Notes: generated from the letters alone by a model not told the origin. A stretch of DNA of 64,000 nucleotides from Stromatinia cepivora (GCA_014898415.1 RCTD01000002.1:2604001-2668000), one strand, 5' to 3'. Shown: positions 22,845 through 33,895, numbered from the stretch's first letter. Numbers and translations: made by a program.

Positions 22845-23892
22845 CGTGTGGGTTCGGATTATGAAGCTCGTTGCTTGGATCAACGGTTGTTGTATGGTTA
22901 TGAGAGTCGGTCTTTGAATATGGCGATGGCTCTTTGGATATGACGGTCGCTAGATGATGATCGATGTGTGAATATGACGCTCTTTATTTAATTACAATGG
23001 TCGTTGTCTCGCTATAGTGGTGGGTTTTTCGGTTATGACGTTCGTTGTATAAAACAGATACACGGAGTTGTGAGTACAAGTTCTCGAAGGTCGAGGCAGT
23101 GGTATGATTTTGAGAAAGAATTTTTTTAAGATGCGGTACTATAAATTTTCGGGGAGGGTTTTCAGTCTTTATACCCTGTGTCTAAAATAATTCGATTTAA
23201 GGTTACTAGGTGACTTTGAGTTTAAGGACATTTTAGTACTCCCCCGTTTTTGTTTGCACATGATTTTTCAAGCCTAACCTCATGTTTTCGCGTGATTCTC
23301 ACTAGGATTTCGATCATGAATATGTGTCTTTTAAACCTATGCTGTCATACAGAAGAGAAAGGCGGTTTGGAGGAGAAAAAACCGGTAATACGTCAGGGTT
23401 ATCGAGTTTATTTTGGAAGAGCTGGGGCTCCGGATTATCCCCCCCTAGCTCACCCACAAAATTCATATTTTCTCATAATCGAAAATGCCAAATAACTTCC
23501 CGAATTCATTATTTTGCAAGCTGGAATTTACAAGCATGATTCATCAGATCACACCATACAACAAAAATAAGATGGATTATTTTTCTAGATTTTTGGTGTT
23601 GATTCCTATCAGCTTGAAGTTAGAAAGCCGGAAATTCCCATGACGTAATTTTCTCTCTCGATATACTTTTTTTTTTTTCAATTGAACACATATCATTAAC
23701 GTTGATCTTTTTGTTAAAGGTCTTAAAGTTGAACAAATGAAGTTAAGTAGTGTACGATAAGCCATCCCCGCATCTCTTATGATCTAGATATTTATTTGAT
23801 TTATGAGGTATTGAGTATGTCATGTGCAATTGGTGTGTTCATTAGATGTATGAGCTATTGGGTATATACAAGGAAGGGACATTTGCCACAAT
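22845..23892. other. upstream region with degenerate TATGACG repeats
   Basis: No supported gene. Between about 22890 and 23050 a motif resembling TATGACGGTCG recurs six to eight times in degenerate form, every 20-30 bp, directly upstream of the repeat-protein gene. The rest is AT-rich and holds no feature I can support. Confidence 0.5.
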
Positions 23893-24392
23893 TTAAAAAA
23901 GACATTTAGTGATAGATAAGCACATATATACCATGCTTCTTAAAGCAACCGTGTTTGACCTTCCCTTGCCCTTTCGTGCTTTTTTCGGAGCGGCTCGTTT
24001 AGCGTGCTCGGTAGCGGGATATCCTTCGGCGGATTCGAGGTTGGTAGTTTCGGGTTCTTCGATGAGTGCATTGAATTCGTCAACTGATTTCTGAACTGCT
24101 GGCTCCTTCCTAGGTTTAGGAGTAGGTTTGGGAGTGTAGGTAAATCGTACCCAGTAGCCTCCAAATCGAATCGGAGAAGCAGTGGATTTGGGGCGGAGGT
24201 TGCCTGTCGTCCTTCTCTTCCTTTGTGTTATTGTGTTTTGTGTTGTGCTGTGTTGTGGAAAGGGTGGGCGAGAGGGATTCGTAGTTCTTCGTTGAGTGTT
24301 GTGCTGTAAGAGAGATAGGTTAGCAAAATTGTGCCATGAGAAATCTATTCAAGGTTGGTACTTACTTCGCCGTTATTCTGAGAATTTGCCAT
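23893..24392 (-). CDS. small basic unknown protein, two exons, 145 aa
   Basis: Exon 1 is 24366-24392 and exon 2 is 23893-24303; the 62-nt intron has GTAAGT and TTACAG in phase 0. The joined frame is 438 nt with no internal stop. Exon 1 begins MANSQNNGE. Exon 2 opens with Thr/Gln/Arg-rich sequence, then FGGYWVRFTYTPKPTPKPRK, then an acidic middle and a Lys/Arg/Ala-rich stretch (KRAAPKKARKGKG). The last 15 residues run into AT-rich DNA, so the true 3' end may differ. I do not recognise it. Size, charge and single-domain design resemble the gene at 25032-25385. A nucleic-acid-binding role is plausible from charge only. Confidence 0.5.
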
Positions 24393-25031
24393 TTTGAGAG
24401 CTCTGTTAACTTGTGTCCTCGACATGATGGGAATGTTACAAAGAGTAAGAGAAAGAAAGTCAATGATACCCAGATCACTCTAGTGAGCGGATTATATTTC
24501 GGCCGACAATTTTCATCATTTTCAACCTAGATGTTGGGAACCCTAAATCGATGTTCTTGTGGGACGTTATCTTTAGTCTAAAAAGAAGTCACGAGGCAGA
24601 TTGCAGATAAGATCCATTCTATCTCAAAAAAATATGCTCCATCGCGGGTCCCTAGCACTTTCCCGTTCAAATTGTTCGGGTTTATTTAAGTAAGATAATT
24701 ATGAAATTACTCATTGTCAAATCACGATCACAATTACCGTAGCATTGTCACAGTGAAGTAGGCAAAATGGTAAAAAAAAAACATCTATTTGAATATCTCA
24801 ATCTATGTGACTGTTCACAACCAAGTAAGAAGCACAAACTTTGAGTCTTTGATTGTTGCCTCTCAGATCGTCATGAAATATTCTCAAGATGCACAGCAGT
24901 CCCAGCGCTGTGGACAACCCCTCTATCCCCCCTCCATCCCCTAACATATACCACTCCATTATCGCCTTACCCTCCGCTCCAAAACACCCATCGTATCCTC
25001 TTTCTTTTCAATAGAGGACCGTATAGGAGCT
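24393..25031. other. intergenic region
   Basis: I see no gene. It contains the promoter of the small basic gene on the left and the 3' UTR of the next minus-strand gene on the right, plus a nine-A run near 24773. Confidence 0.5.
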
Positions 25032-25385
25032 TTAAACACCTCCAGACCACTTCTTCGTGGAAAAATTGTACACGATCTTGAGGGGCTTCCATTCTGGTGT
25101 ACGGGCCAAGAAATAACTGGCGGGTATGTCCCATTCATCAATTTCCTCTTCCACTTCATTGATGATGGTAGGGTTTTCAGCTCTGGCAAGAACCCTTTGT
25201 TTGGCTGAGGAGGCCTTTGGAGCAGGAGAGGCGGCTTTATTTTGTCCGAAGCCGGCGGGAAAAGTGATCGTGATACCGGTTCGTGCCTGTTCGGCTCTTC
25301 TGGCTTCTTTTTTGGCCCGTCTGGCCTCTCTTCTCGCATCTTTGGCAGCCTCTCTGGCAGCCGCAAGTCTGGTTATTGGCGCCAT
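25032..25385 (-). CDS. small unknown Ala/Arg-rich protein, 117 aa
   Basis: A single exon from ATG 25385 to a stop at 25032. Residues 8-40 are a strongly charged helix of repeating Ala/Arg/Lys/Glu (REARRAKKEARRAEQ), followed by a Pro/Ala linker, an acidic patch (VEEEIDEWD) and a short aromatic C-terminus (SYFLARTPEW). There is no signal peptide. I do not recognise the family. It is one of three charged small genes on this strand between 21.8 and 25.4 kb. The clean ATG, normal codon use and composition support a real gene, though splicing may extend it. Confidence 0.55.
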   Translation of the reverse strand: MAPITRLAAAREAAKDARREARRAKKEARRAEQARTGITITFPAGFGQNKAASPAPKASSAKQRVLARAENPTIINEVEEEIDEWDIPASYFLARTPEWKPLKIVYNFSTKKWSGGV

Positions 25386-25916
25386 GGTTCTTCTGTAAGA
25401 TAATAGGCAGTTGGTGGTTTAAAATTGCTTGTTTCAAATAAGTATGAATGAGTTTATATCGAAGATTGATTTTTCGGAACAAATTTGAAGATGTCGAGAC
25501 AAAAAGGGACTGAAGATGAAAGAGAAAATTCTATTTTGATACCTCATTGATATAGACATCAATTTCCATTTGAACTAGCTTAGCTATATTTACATTTGAA
25601 CTGACTAAAATCAATTTAGATTGAGACCATCGAAATCGAAAAATATTTTCTCCTTCATTTCATGTGTAAACCCTTCGCTAAAGAGCCCGCCCCGATTAGC
25701 GTGGCGCAAAGCTCACTAGACCGAGAAATTTATTGATATATCGCTAAAAGTGACGCTTTGACCATGTGGTCTTCAAGTGAGTGATGTCATCAAATAGTTG
25801 GAATGATGTCTCCCTTTGATAAAGTTTTTAAATGCATCTCAATCTCTCCTTCCCATCTAATGTTCGACTTGCTCTCAATTCAATGATACTTGTTGCTTAA
25901 CTCAATCAAAAGAATT
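25386..25916. other. divergent promoter region
   Basis: It lies between the small minus gene and the methyltransferase on the plus strand. No gene seen. Confidence 0.5.
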
Positions 25917-26885
25917 ATGGCGTCTGCCACCTTGAAAGAGTATGCTAGGAGCTACTTTTTGCCTTTCTACCTCTATGTTCTGACTGCCTACCGTGAGTTT
26001 ATTCCATATCTCCGCCACAAGTTCCACTCCAACTGCTCGTTCCGGGCATTACTTCCATTTCCATCTCCCCAACCTTAGCAGCTTCTAACACGCAGCCACT
26101 AACTACAGCCAGACTTCCTCCTCGTTCTCCTCCGCACCCTCCTCCACAACCCCTTTCACATCCTCCCTCTCTCTAACATAGCCTCCCAATCCTTCGGAGA
26201 AGCATGGGCCGCCCTCGATGAAGGCGACCCCTACTCCGGCCCCCTAGCCAACGTTCTCCCCATCCTTTCCACCGCCTCCGGCACAATACTCGAAGTTGGT
26301 CCTGGCTCAGGCGATCAAGTGCGTTTTCTTACAAATGAACATGTGGAGACAGTTTATGGAGTGGAACCATGTGAGGTGCTGCATGAGCCATTACAAAAGG
26401 CGGTGCGGGAGGCGGGCTTGCAGGGGAAATACAAGATTTTGGGATGTGGAGCTGAGAGGGAGAGTTTAAGTGAGGAGTTGTGGAATGTGGGTTTGTTGAA
26501 GGATGAGAAGAAGGGAAAAATGTTGGGAGAGGTTTTCGATACGATTATTGTTATAAGGGTTTTATGCTCTGTGAATGATCCGATTGACACCATTGATCTC
26601 TTATACAAGTTGCTGAATCCTGGTGGAAGACTTATTGTCTGCGAACATATAGAAAATCCCTGGTGGCAAGGCACGGGTAGTTTGGTGGCTAGATGCACGC
26701 AGATCCTGTATCAATTGGCTGGCTGGAGCTTCTTCATGGGCAATTGCCATTTGGATCGAAGGACGGATGAGTACTTGAAGGCGGCGGGAGAGCAATATGG
26801 GGGTTGGGAAAAGGTGGAACTGAAGACTGTTGAAGAATTTGCTATAATTCCGTTTGTGTTTGGAGAGTTGGTTAAGAGGAGATAA
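25917..26885 (+). CDS. membrane-anchored SAM-dependent methyltransferase
   Basis: Exons 25917-25992 and 26113-26885 give 282 residues. The 120-nt intron has GTGAGT, a CTAAC branch and CCAG; only the acceptor at 26112, not the one at 26108, keeps the frame. The N-terminal 45 residues are hydrophobic (YFLPFYLYVLTAYHFLLVLL) and should anchor the enzyme in a membrane. The SAM-binding motif I is LEVGPGSGDQ at about residues 85-94, followed by VEP (motif II region) and NPGGRLIVCEH (motif III region). This layout resembles METTL7/TMT1-type alkyl-thiol methyltransferases and the broad Methyltransf_11 group. The substrate is unknown. A C-terminal RR tail may aid membrane retention. Confidence 0.8.
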
Positions 26886-27289
26886 TGGGATAATGTGGAG
26901 CTGTAGGATTATTTATGTACTTACTTTTTTGCTCAGTAACTGGTCTATAGGGAGGGTAATTGAGACTATTACATTCTGAACTAGCTGCAGTGGATATATG
27001 AGAGTAATGAGTGTCCGCTGGGAGAATCAGAGTAGCAACAGGATCAGAGCTTTGCCTTGAGATGTTTCTCAGTAAGTGAAGAGCTGGCGGGGTAGTCTCA
27101 TAGCCAATTTCGGCCACAATAATAGTCAAGGAATATCGGGTATAAGGATGGCACAGGTTTTCTATTTAAATCATACTAGCCCTTAATATTTGAAACGTCG
27201 AGATGAAGTTTTTTTTTTATCTTGTATGCATCTCTTCTCGCATCCCACCAATCTCCAGCGTCAATTATGGAAGATCACCTGCAACCACT
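26886..27289. other. intergenic region
   Basis: No supported gene. An 85-codon minus frame at 26872-27129 overlaps the methyltransferase end and looks like chance. Confidence 0.5.
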
Positions 27290-27751
27290 TCACTTAAGTC
27301 TCTTCACCTCCGGCACGACCAAAATACCAGGATATTTTCGACATGACTCTGAAAGTAGTGTAAAGATATATAAAGGGGCCATATCGGTGAGTACCAGAAG
27401 ATTGATGTAGGAGGCCCAACGCCATGTCACCGAAGAATCGCTGACTAGACAACCCACGATCGGTCCTAGAATCAAGACTGAGCCAAAACTAAGTCCTATG
27501 ATGCCAATATATAAAGGCTGCTTAGAGGGGCTAGTGAGTAAAGTAATGCAATTGACGTACCTATCATCCTGAAGTCAATTTTCCAACTATATATCATGTT
27601 GCACGATACCTTCAACTTGGACTTCCCCAAGATACATGCCAGGTCCACCAGCCCCTGCCCAGATGCGACCGATAATGATAGCATCCATACTCGGTGCTCC
27701 TCCACATAAAGCACTTCCTACAGCAAACATTGTCAAGCATCCAATGAACAG
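27290..27751 (-). pseudogene. fragment of a 14-TM drug-efflux-type MFS gene
   Basis: Read on the minus strand, 27751-27620 encodes a stretch matching TM3-4 of DHA2-type transporters (LFIGCLTMFAVGS, then GRIWAGAGGPGMYLG). After a disrupted section with stops, 27545-27420 encodes the next helices (QPLYIGIIGLSFGS, LILGPIVGC and the SSVTWRWASYINL signature). The fragment begins at an apparent acceptor (CTAG at 27752-27755), but no first exons are recognisable upstream, and nothing after about 27290 continues the protein. Only about 140 of the expected 550 residues remain. It is a dead remnant of an aflatoxin-pump-like MFS gene at the edge of the decayed island. Confidence 0.75.
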
Positions 27752-28411
27752 CTAGACGCTAATTCAGAATCTTTCATATTTGATTTTTATCGATAAGCTT
27801 GTACGATAAGATTGGTTGACGTAATAGGATGAGGTTTATAACAAGAATAAACTCAAACAGAATAAAATGTTGCTAGGATATCATTTTCCGTTTTTTCCCC
27901 TATTTATCTTACTGTGACCGAGAAGAGGAGATTATGATAGTAATTTTATTGAGAATACAAGATTCTTTGTGATAAAGTGTGACAGACTGGAGCAGTTTGA
28001 CAGCCATACAGAGAACCCGTCAGGTCACATGACTCAAATCACGTGATACGCGTCATTTATCTGCTATACGTTCACAACGAGATAGCTTACATTTAAAAGT
28101 AGATTGGAGTGACTGATATATCGTATTATCCTCTTTTTAGCTTCTTTCAACTTACAAATCCGGATGCGAGCAAAAACACGTGCTTTTGATTTTTCATGAT
28201 CTTCTCGGAAATATGGGGAGAAACATCGTGTTGATGGCCGTCCACTTTCGATATTCGATCACTGCATTTTGTGTCCCCGAGTTTGAGAGACCATAATTTT
28301 CTGGGGTTCTAAGGCAAAGGCTCTTAAGAGCTAAGCGGTCTAACCAGCGGCTAATGCGACATAGAACTAACTAATGTACTTTGCTTCGTGTTTTTATAAA
28401 AATCCGTCCAT
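27752..28411. other. AT-rich stretch between two pseudogenes
   Basis: No gene seen. Nothing upstream matches the missing N-terminal part of the MFS fragment. Confidence 0.5.
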
Positions 28412-28990
28412 TTGAGCACTGCGGAAGATATGCTACAAGCTGTCGTATATTCCGAGTGCCTATGCTATTTGCTTGACTATGTCGACCGAATCATCACCTT
28501 GACCCGTAGACTCCGTCTGCCAGGGATCTTAGCACAGTTTGCAATATCTCGGGCAGTATTGCTTGCGGGGGCCCAAGAAACCAATCTTTCCGGCGACCGG
28601 TCTTGGGTACAGTATAGTCTGCTCAAGTATTGTCCTAACTCAGCACTGTCTGTGTCGCGATTGAAGGGTACATTGATGGGTCTGGAGGTGCCATTACTAC
28701 GGCAGATCGACAGCTGGCATTGTTAGAGAACAAGCTGGAAGAGCTAGACCTTAGCAGTAATGACGATGGGGCGGCTAAATATAGGCTGGAAGCATTACGA
28801 CAATTGGAAGAAGAAATCCAGAGGGGTAAAAGCATCACGGAACCTTTTGGATCATCTATTTTCCAAGTCACAGGAAGAAGCTGTAGCAAAAGCCGCTGAG
28901 AAGCGGACAGGTTTGACCACGGTGACATTCGGTTCTCAGAACCCAGGCTTCCAAGCTGGAAACATCAATGGTCGAGTCAGTGGTTTGTGA
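28412..28990 (+). pseudogene. broken Helo-like N-terminal domain with sigma-like amyloid motif
   Basis: Coding pieces occur in three frames. The first runs 28412-28690. The second, from about 28680, reads AITTADRQLALLENKLEELD and continues as RLEALRQLEEE. The third, from about 28817, reads SRNLLDHLFSKSQEEAVAKA and then TVTFGSQNPGFQAGNINGRV. This order (helical N-domain, LEALRQLEEE helix, LLxxLxSKxQE, then VTFGxQNxGFQxG) is what I know from the fungal N-terminal domain of STAND proteins (Helo-like N). The final motif resembles the sigma prion-forming motif. At least two frame changes break it. It lies 190 bp upstream of an esterase pseudogene in the same orientation. Confidence 0.6.
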
Positions 28991-29176
28991 AATATCTTAT
29001 ATGCGTCTATGGTTTCGGAAATTGATCGAGAAATTAGGGCGCATCGACAGTACATGATATCGGGCTGTCTGTGCTTTACGAGTCTAGTGACCCTATCGCA
29101 GAGTAATAAAACTCTCTAGAAAACTGTCTAAAATTCGCTAACCTTAACTAACGGTAGTGTTGTCTTTGTTCGTGGC

Positions 29177-30300
29177 TTGCGGGGCCGTCCGAGAAGGGCT
29201 TGGGCAACAGAAGAAATGCGTGTACAAAATCATCAGAGCCAAGATATATCGAATATCGCCTCTTCCGCACAAGGCGCGACTAAAGACAAATCTCGTCGAA
29301 GTCTTAGAAAGATATTCTCTAGAGGCAAAAGCAAAACTAAAGTACCTCAGCCGGGACTGGTAGAACAAGGGGTGTACTGGCCTTTGGACCTCTTGCCAAA
29401 TGATTGCAATAACACGAGGATTTTCACTTGGGGCTATGATTCGGTCGTCACCAAGTTCTTTGGTGGTCCGACAAACAAGAACAACATGCTTGCACACGCA
29501 AAGGATCTTCTCTACGTGCTAGGCAATAAGCGTCTGGATTGTGTATGTATTCTAGGCCTCTAAATTGTTGTGGTACTGAACAATTCAATTGTCAGAATGG
29601 ACGTCCCTTATCTTTATTGCACATTCTATAGGTGGTGAGTGGATTTTATGATTGCACGTAGATAGCTTTGCTGACGACGCTACGAATTATCGTGAAAGAG
29701 GTGAGCCAATTCCTGTTGTGTTGGCGTCCATCATAGCCCATCATAATCAAGGATGCTGAGCGGCTGTTTAGATGATACGGCGCGCTGCTTTCAATCCCGA
29801 CAAGACTTTGAATGATGTTTATCTCTCTACAAGAGCAATGTTCTTTCTTGGTACCCCTCACCGTGGTAGCCATATGGGTGAACTAGGCGAGATTGTGCGT
29901 AGATCGTGTCGGCTGCGGGCTTTAGTACCAATGATCAAAGCATCCGAAACCTCCAAATTAACAGTTCTGACCTCGAAATCATCTATGAGGAGTTTATTTC
30001 TTTATATGAGCGACCGGGTCGTCATTTCGAGGTTTGCACATTTCAGGAAGCACAAGGATTGACAGGAGTGAGTTATGTGAAATTTGATCACAAAGTAAGT
30101 TCTAATCTGCGCTTCTTGGATGTTCGCTGATCATTCCAATTTCATAGGTTGTTGAGAATTCCTCTTCTGCTCTTACAGGGACTGAGCGAATTTTGACTAT
30201 CAATGCGAATCATATGTCCATGTGCAGATTTGCTAAAAGGACCGAAGATGGCTACCAGAAAGTGGTGGGTGAACTTCAACGACGTTTGTCCGTGATAAAG
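29177..30300 (+). pseudogene. broken SesB-like serine esterase (NLR-associated alpha/beta hydrolase)
   Basis: Pieces match the fungal DUF676/SesB-type esterase found as the N-terminal effector domain of NLR proteins. In order they are GVYWPLDLLPNDCNNTRIFT then WGYDSVVTKFFGG; an intron at about 29544-29595; IFIAHSIGG (nucleophile Ser retained); RAMFFLGTPHRGSHMGELGE; then SDLEIIYEEF, FEVCTFQEAQ; an intron near 30093-30147; and TINANHMSMCRFAKR. Two single-base losses break the frame, one near 29606 just before IFIAHS and one near 29905 after LGEIVRR. No NACHT or repeat domain follows before 30430. It is a dead fragment of an incompatibility- or immunity-type gene. The short introns are still recognisable. 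Confidence 0.72.
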
Positions 30301-30469
30301 GTGGGTTTAGTTATAAGAAGTACGGACAGCGAAAACATGATATTGCCATCGAAGAAATCACCCAGTCAAAGGACTTTTGCATCCTCAGCCTATTGTACGT
30401 GCTACAGCTCCGATTGACAGGCAAAAAATTTAAGCTAAGACGAGCAAGCATTAAACGTAGACTGCGCAA

Positions 30470-31068
30470 CGGATACCCATAGAACGGGTAATGACCTCGA
30501 TGAGTAACCCGCGGATTATTTGTGGCGGGATAGGTAATTCAAAATTTGGAATGGATAATTTACAAAACGGATATAGATTATCCATAGATATTTATTTATC
30601 TATATATTGTATAATATTTTATAAAACTAATATAATTTTATAATTAGTATAAAAATTAATATAAATCTAAATTTGAATCATTTTTGTATTATAAAATGAT
30701 TTGAGAATAATTTCAAATTTAAATGAAAAATGAATAATTCATAAATAATCCGTGGATTATTTGTAAATAATCTATATATTTATAGATTATTTATAAATTA
30801 TTTATATATCAATAAATTATTTACAAATTATTTATATATCAATAAATTATTTACAAATTATTTATATATTTATAAATTATTTACAAATTATTTATATATT
30901 TATAAATTATTTGTGGATAATTCATTTATTTATGAATAGATAGATTATCTATAGATAATCTACAGATTATTTGTAATGGGGCGGGTAATTTTAAATCTGG
31001 ATGGGTAATCTGTAAAGCAGGTAGAATCTTTAATGGGTATCTATGGGGTGGATTATCCGCGGATAATC
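30470..31068. repeat. AT-rich tandem repeat block with GC-containing borders
   Basis: The core (about 30740-30920) repeats a unit near 30 bp built from AAATTATTTACAAATTATTT, several times. The borders carry related direct modules (GCGGGATAGGTAATTC on the left, GCGGGTAATTTTAAATC on the right). The right border ends in a perfect 18-bp palindrome, GATTATCCGCGGATAATC, at 31051-31068. No coding capacity. It could be a decayed MITE or a satellite. Confidence 0.7.
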
Positions 31069-31729
31069 TATAGGTACAGATAATTTTTGTGTAGCCTAAT
31101 CAGTACAGGAGGCAGAAACGAACTTGCAACTGAAGTAGGAACAGCCCAATTGAAAACATACCGGTACTTCATCTCCCCCATAACTGCACATTCAATTTGC
31201 TCTGGTAATTGATGAGCTTCCTGAATTATTTCATTCCGCTCTTCCTCGGCAGTAGCCTTTTTCGCATCGACAACATCCTTCAAGCCTCCTCTTACAATCT
31301 GGCCCTCTAACATCGAAATTTTTGCTGCATAATCCAATTTAATATCATTCAGATCCACAAGTTTTTTTTATTCTGCATGCCAAAGAACTCAATACGATCC
31401 TGCAGATCTTCATGGAAATCAACATGATGCTCAACCATAGACTTTAAATCTTCAATTATTTCAGCCTGCCTATCAACTTCATTCTCAAGATCTTCGATTC
31501 TTTCAGCGTTCCTGTTCTTAAGGTCTCTCAGGTCAGTGTTCACCGCCAAATAAGCATCCTGAAGACTATCAAACAAATGTACTGATTTCAAAAGATCTTG
31601 ATCTTGGTCTGTGTGCACTAATTCCTTTTCGGGAAAAAATAGTTCGATATCAGCAGCCGCTTGTTGAGGCTTATCATATTTCGGCTCAGAAAAGCAGGGG
31701 AGAAGAAAGGAAATGATGCGTTTCAACAT
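31068..31729 (-). pseudogene. coiled-coil gene interrupted at an A8 run
   Basis: The first frame starts at ATG 31729 and runs to a stop at 31349 (126 residues). It begins hydrophobic (MLKRIISFLLP) and contains a long coiled coil (RIEDLENEVDRQAEIIEDLK). At plus 31362-31369 an eight-base A run (minus strand) ends in AAC. Directly after it the -1 frame continues the same style of helix (KLVDLNDIKLDYAAKISMLE, then AEEERNEIIQEAHQLPEQIE) to 31068. The site reads A_AAA_AAC in the zero frame. Either one base was lost or gained, or the site is shifty. A possible intron (GTATGTTTT...GATTAG) at the end could remove the last residues. The family is not recognised. Confidence 0.5.
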
Positions 31730-32232
31730 TGTTTCGTTAGATGTCTGGTTTCTAGGAGAGTACAGGTGTCCAAAAAAAGATTCATAATGAAAGAATTAAT
31801 TTAATTAGCATCGAGATTGAACTACGTCATTTGTCTTCACTTATCCAAAGAGTGCGGGGCACCTTCCCAGCTCTCGCTATTCTTTAGTTTTTCTGTAAAT
31901 TATATAATCCGCATCCGATTGACCTAGCGCTAATTAGGATGATTTGGCTTAGCGAGGGCAATGATTGAAAGGGCCAGTAAAATTAGACACCTTTGTATCC
32001 ACTTCTGTAATAGAGTAGTCTAGAATTTAGATACAACTCATTAGAATTAGTTAAAAGTATATTCTCGTGACTACGAAATCTGTGAATAATATTTTTCTAA
32101 TGACGGTATATTTGAAAAAGAACTCAGGAGAATGTTCACGTACAATCCTTATAATATCAATTAATCTTTTGGATTATAGAAAAAATTAAATTCGTTATAT
32201 TCTATATAATCTTCTAATACTTATTATATAAA
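31730..32232. other. AT-rich flank of the Copia element
   Basis: No gene seen. It ends at the target duplication ATATA (32233-32237). Confidence 0.6.
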
Positions 32233-32369
32233 ATATATGTCGGGACAATTGTATACGGGGAAGTGAGGTTCATCAACGAACGTATAGATTGTTAATACGT
32301 TTTGATTTTGCTTAGAAAGCTAGAATCTATGGAGGGTAAAGATTTATATAATAATGTATACCGAAGTAC

Positions 32370-32519
32370 TGTAACGAACCCAATGAGCGTTTAGAGATCA
32401 ACCTTAGAATTAAAAGCTACAGAGTTAAAGAAAGTGTGCTACAAAGCTATATATATAATCAACTCGAAGGTTAATACCGTACTAGCCCGATCGAACGCGA
32501 TCATGTGTATCTCGTAACA
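32370..32519 (-). repeat. left LTR of short element copy 2
   Basis: 150 bp, TGTAACGAACCC to CTCGTAACA, matching the other three LTR copies. Confidence 0.87.
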
Positions 32520-33895
32520 TTACCCCCTCTTTCTGAAAAGTTCGCTTCGAATTTATTTAAAATGAATAACTTAAATATAAAATGATTACTAATCTTCTTT
32601 TGATAAAAATACCTAATATATAAATTGCATTATAGCCAACGAATATGTATTCATTGTACTATATATCTCCTCCAAACAATCTTCAAAATATCGGTTATTG
32701 ATTATCTCTCCTAAATCCTCATCATTGTTGTTTTCGAATTCAATAATCAATATAATAACCGAAACAGGCTTTTATCAATCTTGAACTCCTTGATACAGAT
32801 CTAGTGGATAGGTTCGTACCCAATAGAAGATACTTCTATATTGTACACATTTATTTTGTTTACACAAAAGAGTTCTTTCAGAAAAGGAAAACTCGGACAT
32901 TCGTACACAAGATAAAATCAAAATACAATCAAACTTGTCCGATTAAATATCAAAAAGGCTAAAGACACCAATGATATTAAGATTACTAACATCCATTGAA
33001 TCGTAATTTCGAAAATGGAATGGATTCTGTAATATATATAAGACTCTAAACTCACTAGAATAAAATGATACAAAGAATCCATTCGCTATACAAACAACTA
33101 GTTGTTACATAACCTGAACAAAATCGGAATAAAAACAGAGAAAAGAAAACTGTTGAAAAAAACGATTTCTAAAAGTAATATTAAATCCATTGCAAAAGAT
33201 TGAGATTTTATTCGAATCGGACCAATTCTGATTTTTAACTTCGTAAAGGGTCCTTTCGAATTTTACAATATAAGCATATAAAAAATCAGTTCCTTATTTA
33301 AAAATGAATAATTTGTCTTCGATTTCTTGGATTTTATTCGGATTGTTATAAATACATATAAATTGATTTAGGATTGTTGTATAATCTAAAAAAACATTTT
33401 GATCAAAAAAAGAAAACTAAGATAGTATTATAGCTTGTACATAAAATTCGAGATTGAAATAAACATAGTAAAATTGAGCTGTAAAATCACCGATCACAGT
33501 GTTGTTTATTTATAGTTTCGCTCGAATCGAAAGAAGCCAAATATCGAATTTTTGAAAGCTACCATTAAACTTTTCAGGATCAAAAAAAAAGGGTTTCGGA
33601 TAAGAAAAAGTATAAGCAGTAGGAATACGTTCAAGAATTAGGGAGCATAGGAACAAAATTTCATCCCGCTAATGAATCATTTCGCCACGAAGTTCTACAA
33701 TCGTAAAGTTTATCGAATCGTAATTTATAACTTAGAAATTAAAGATAAGAAAAAAAATAACACTTTCGAATAATATCAAAAAGATTTATATATAAACAAA
33801 AGAATATAAACGATGTGTTTAAACAAGAACAAGCAGAGTATACATAAGTATATGCAAATGTTATTTCATTTTTTATCTGAAAAAGTTTTTAATAA

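Noticed and set aside
25993..26108. Alternative acceptor at CTACAG (26108) for the methyltransferase intron
   Set aside because: With the phase-1 donor it brings an early stop; the CCAG acceptor at 26112 keeps the frame.
26872..27129. 85-codon minus-strand frame
   Set aside because: It overlaps the methyltransferase stop and has no homology that I recognise; a chance frame is simpler.
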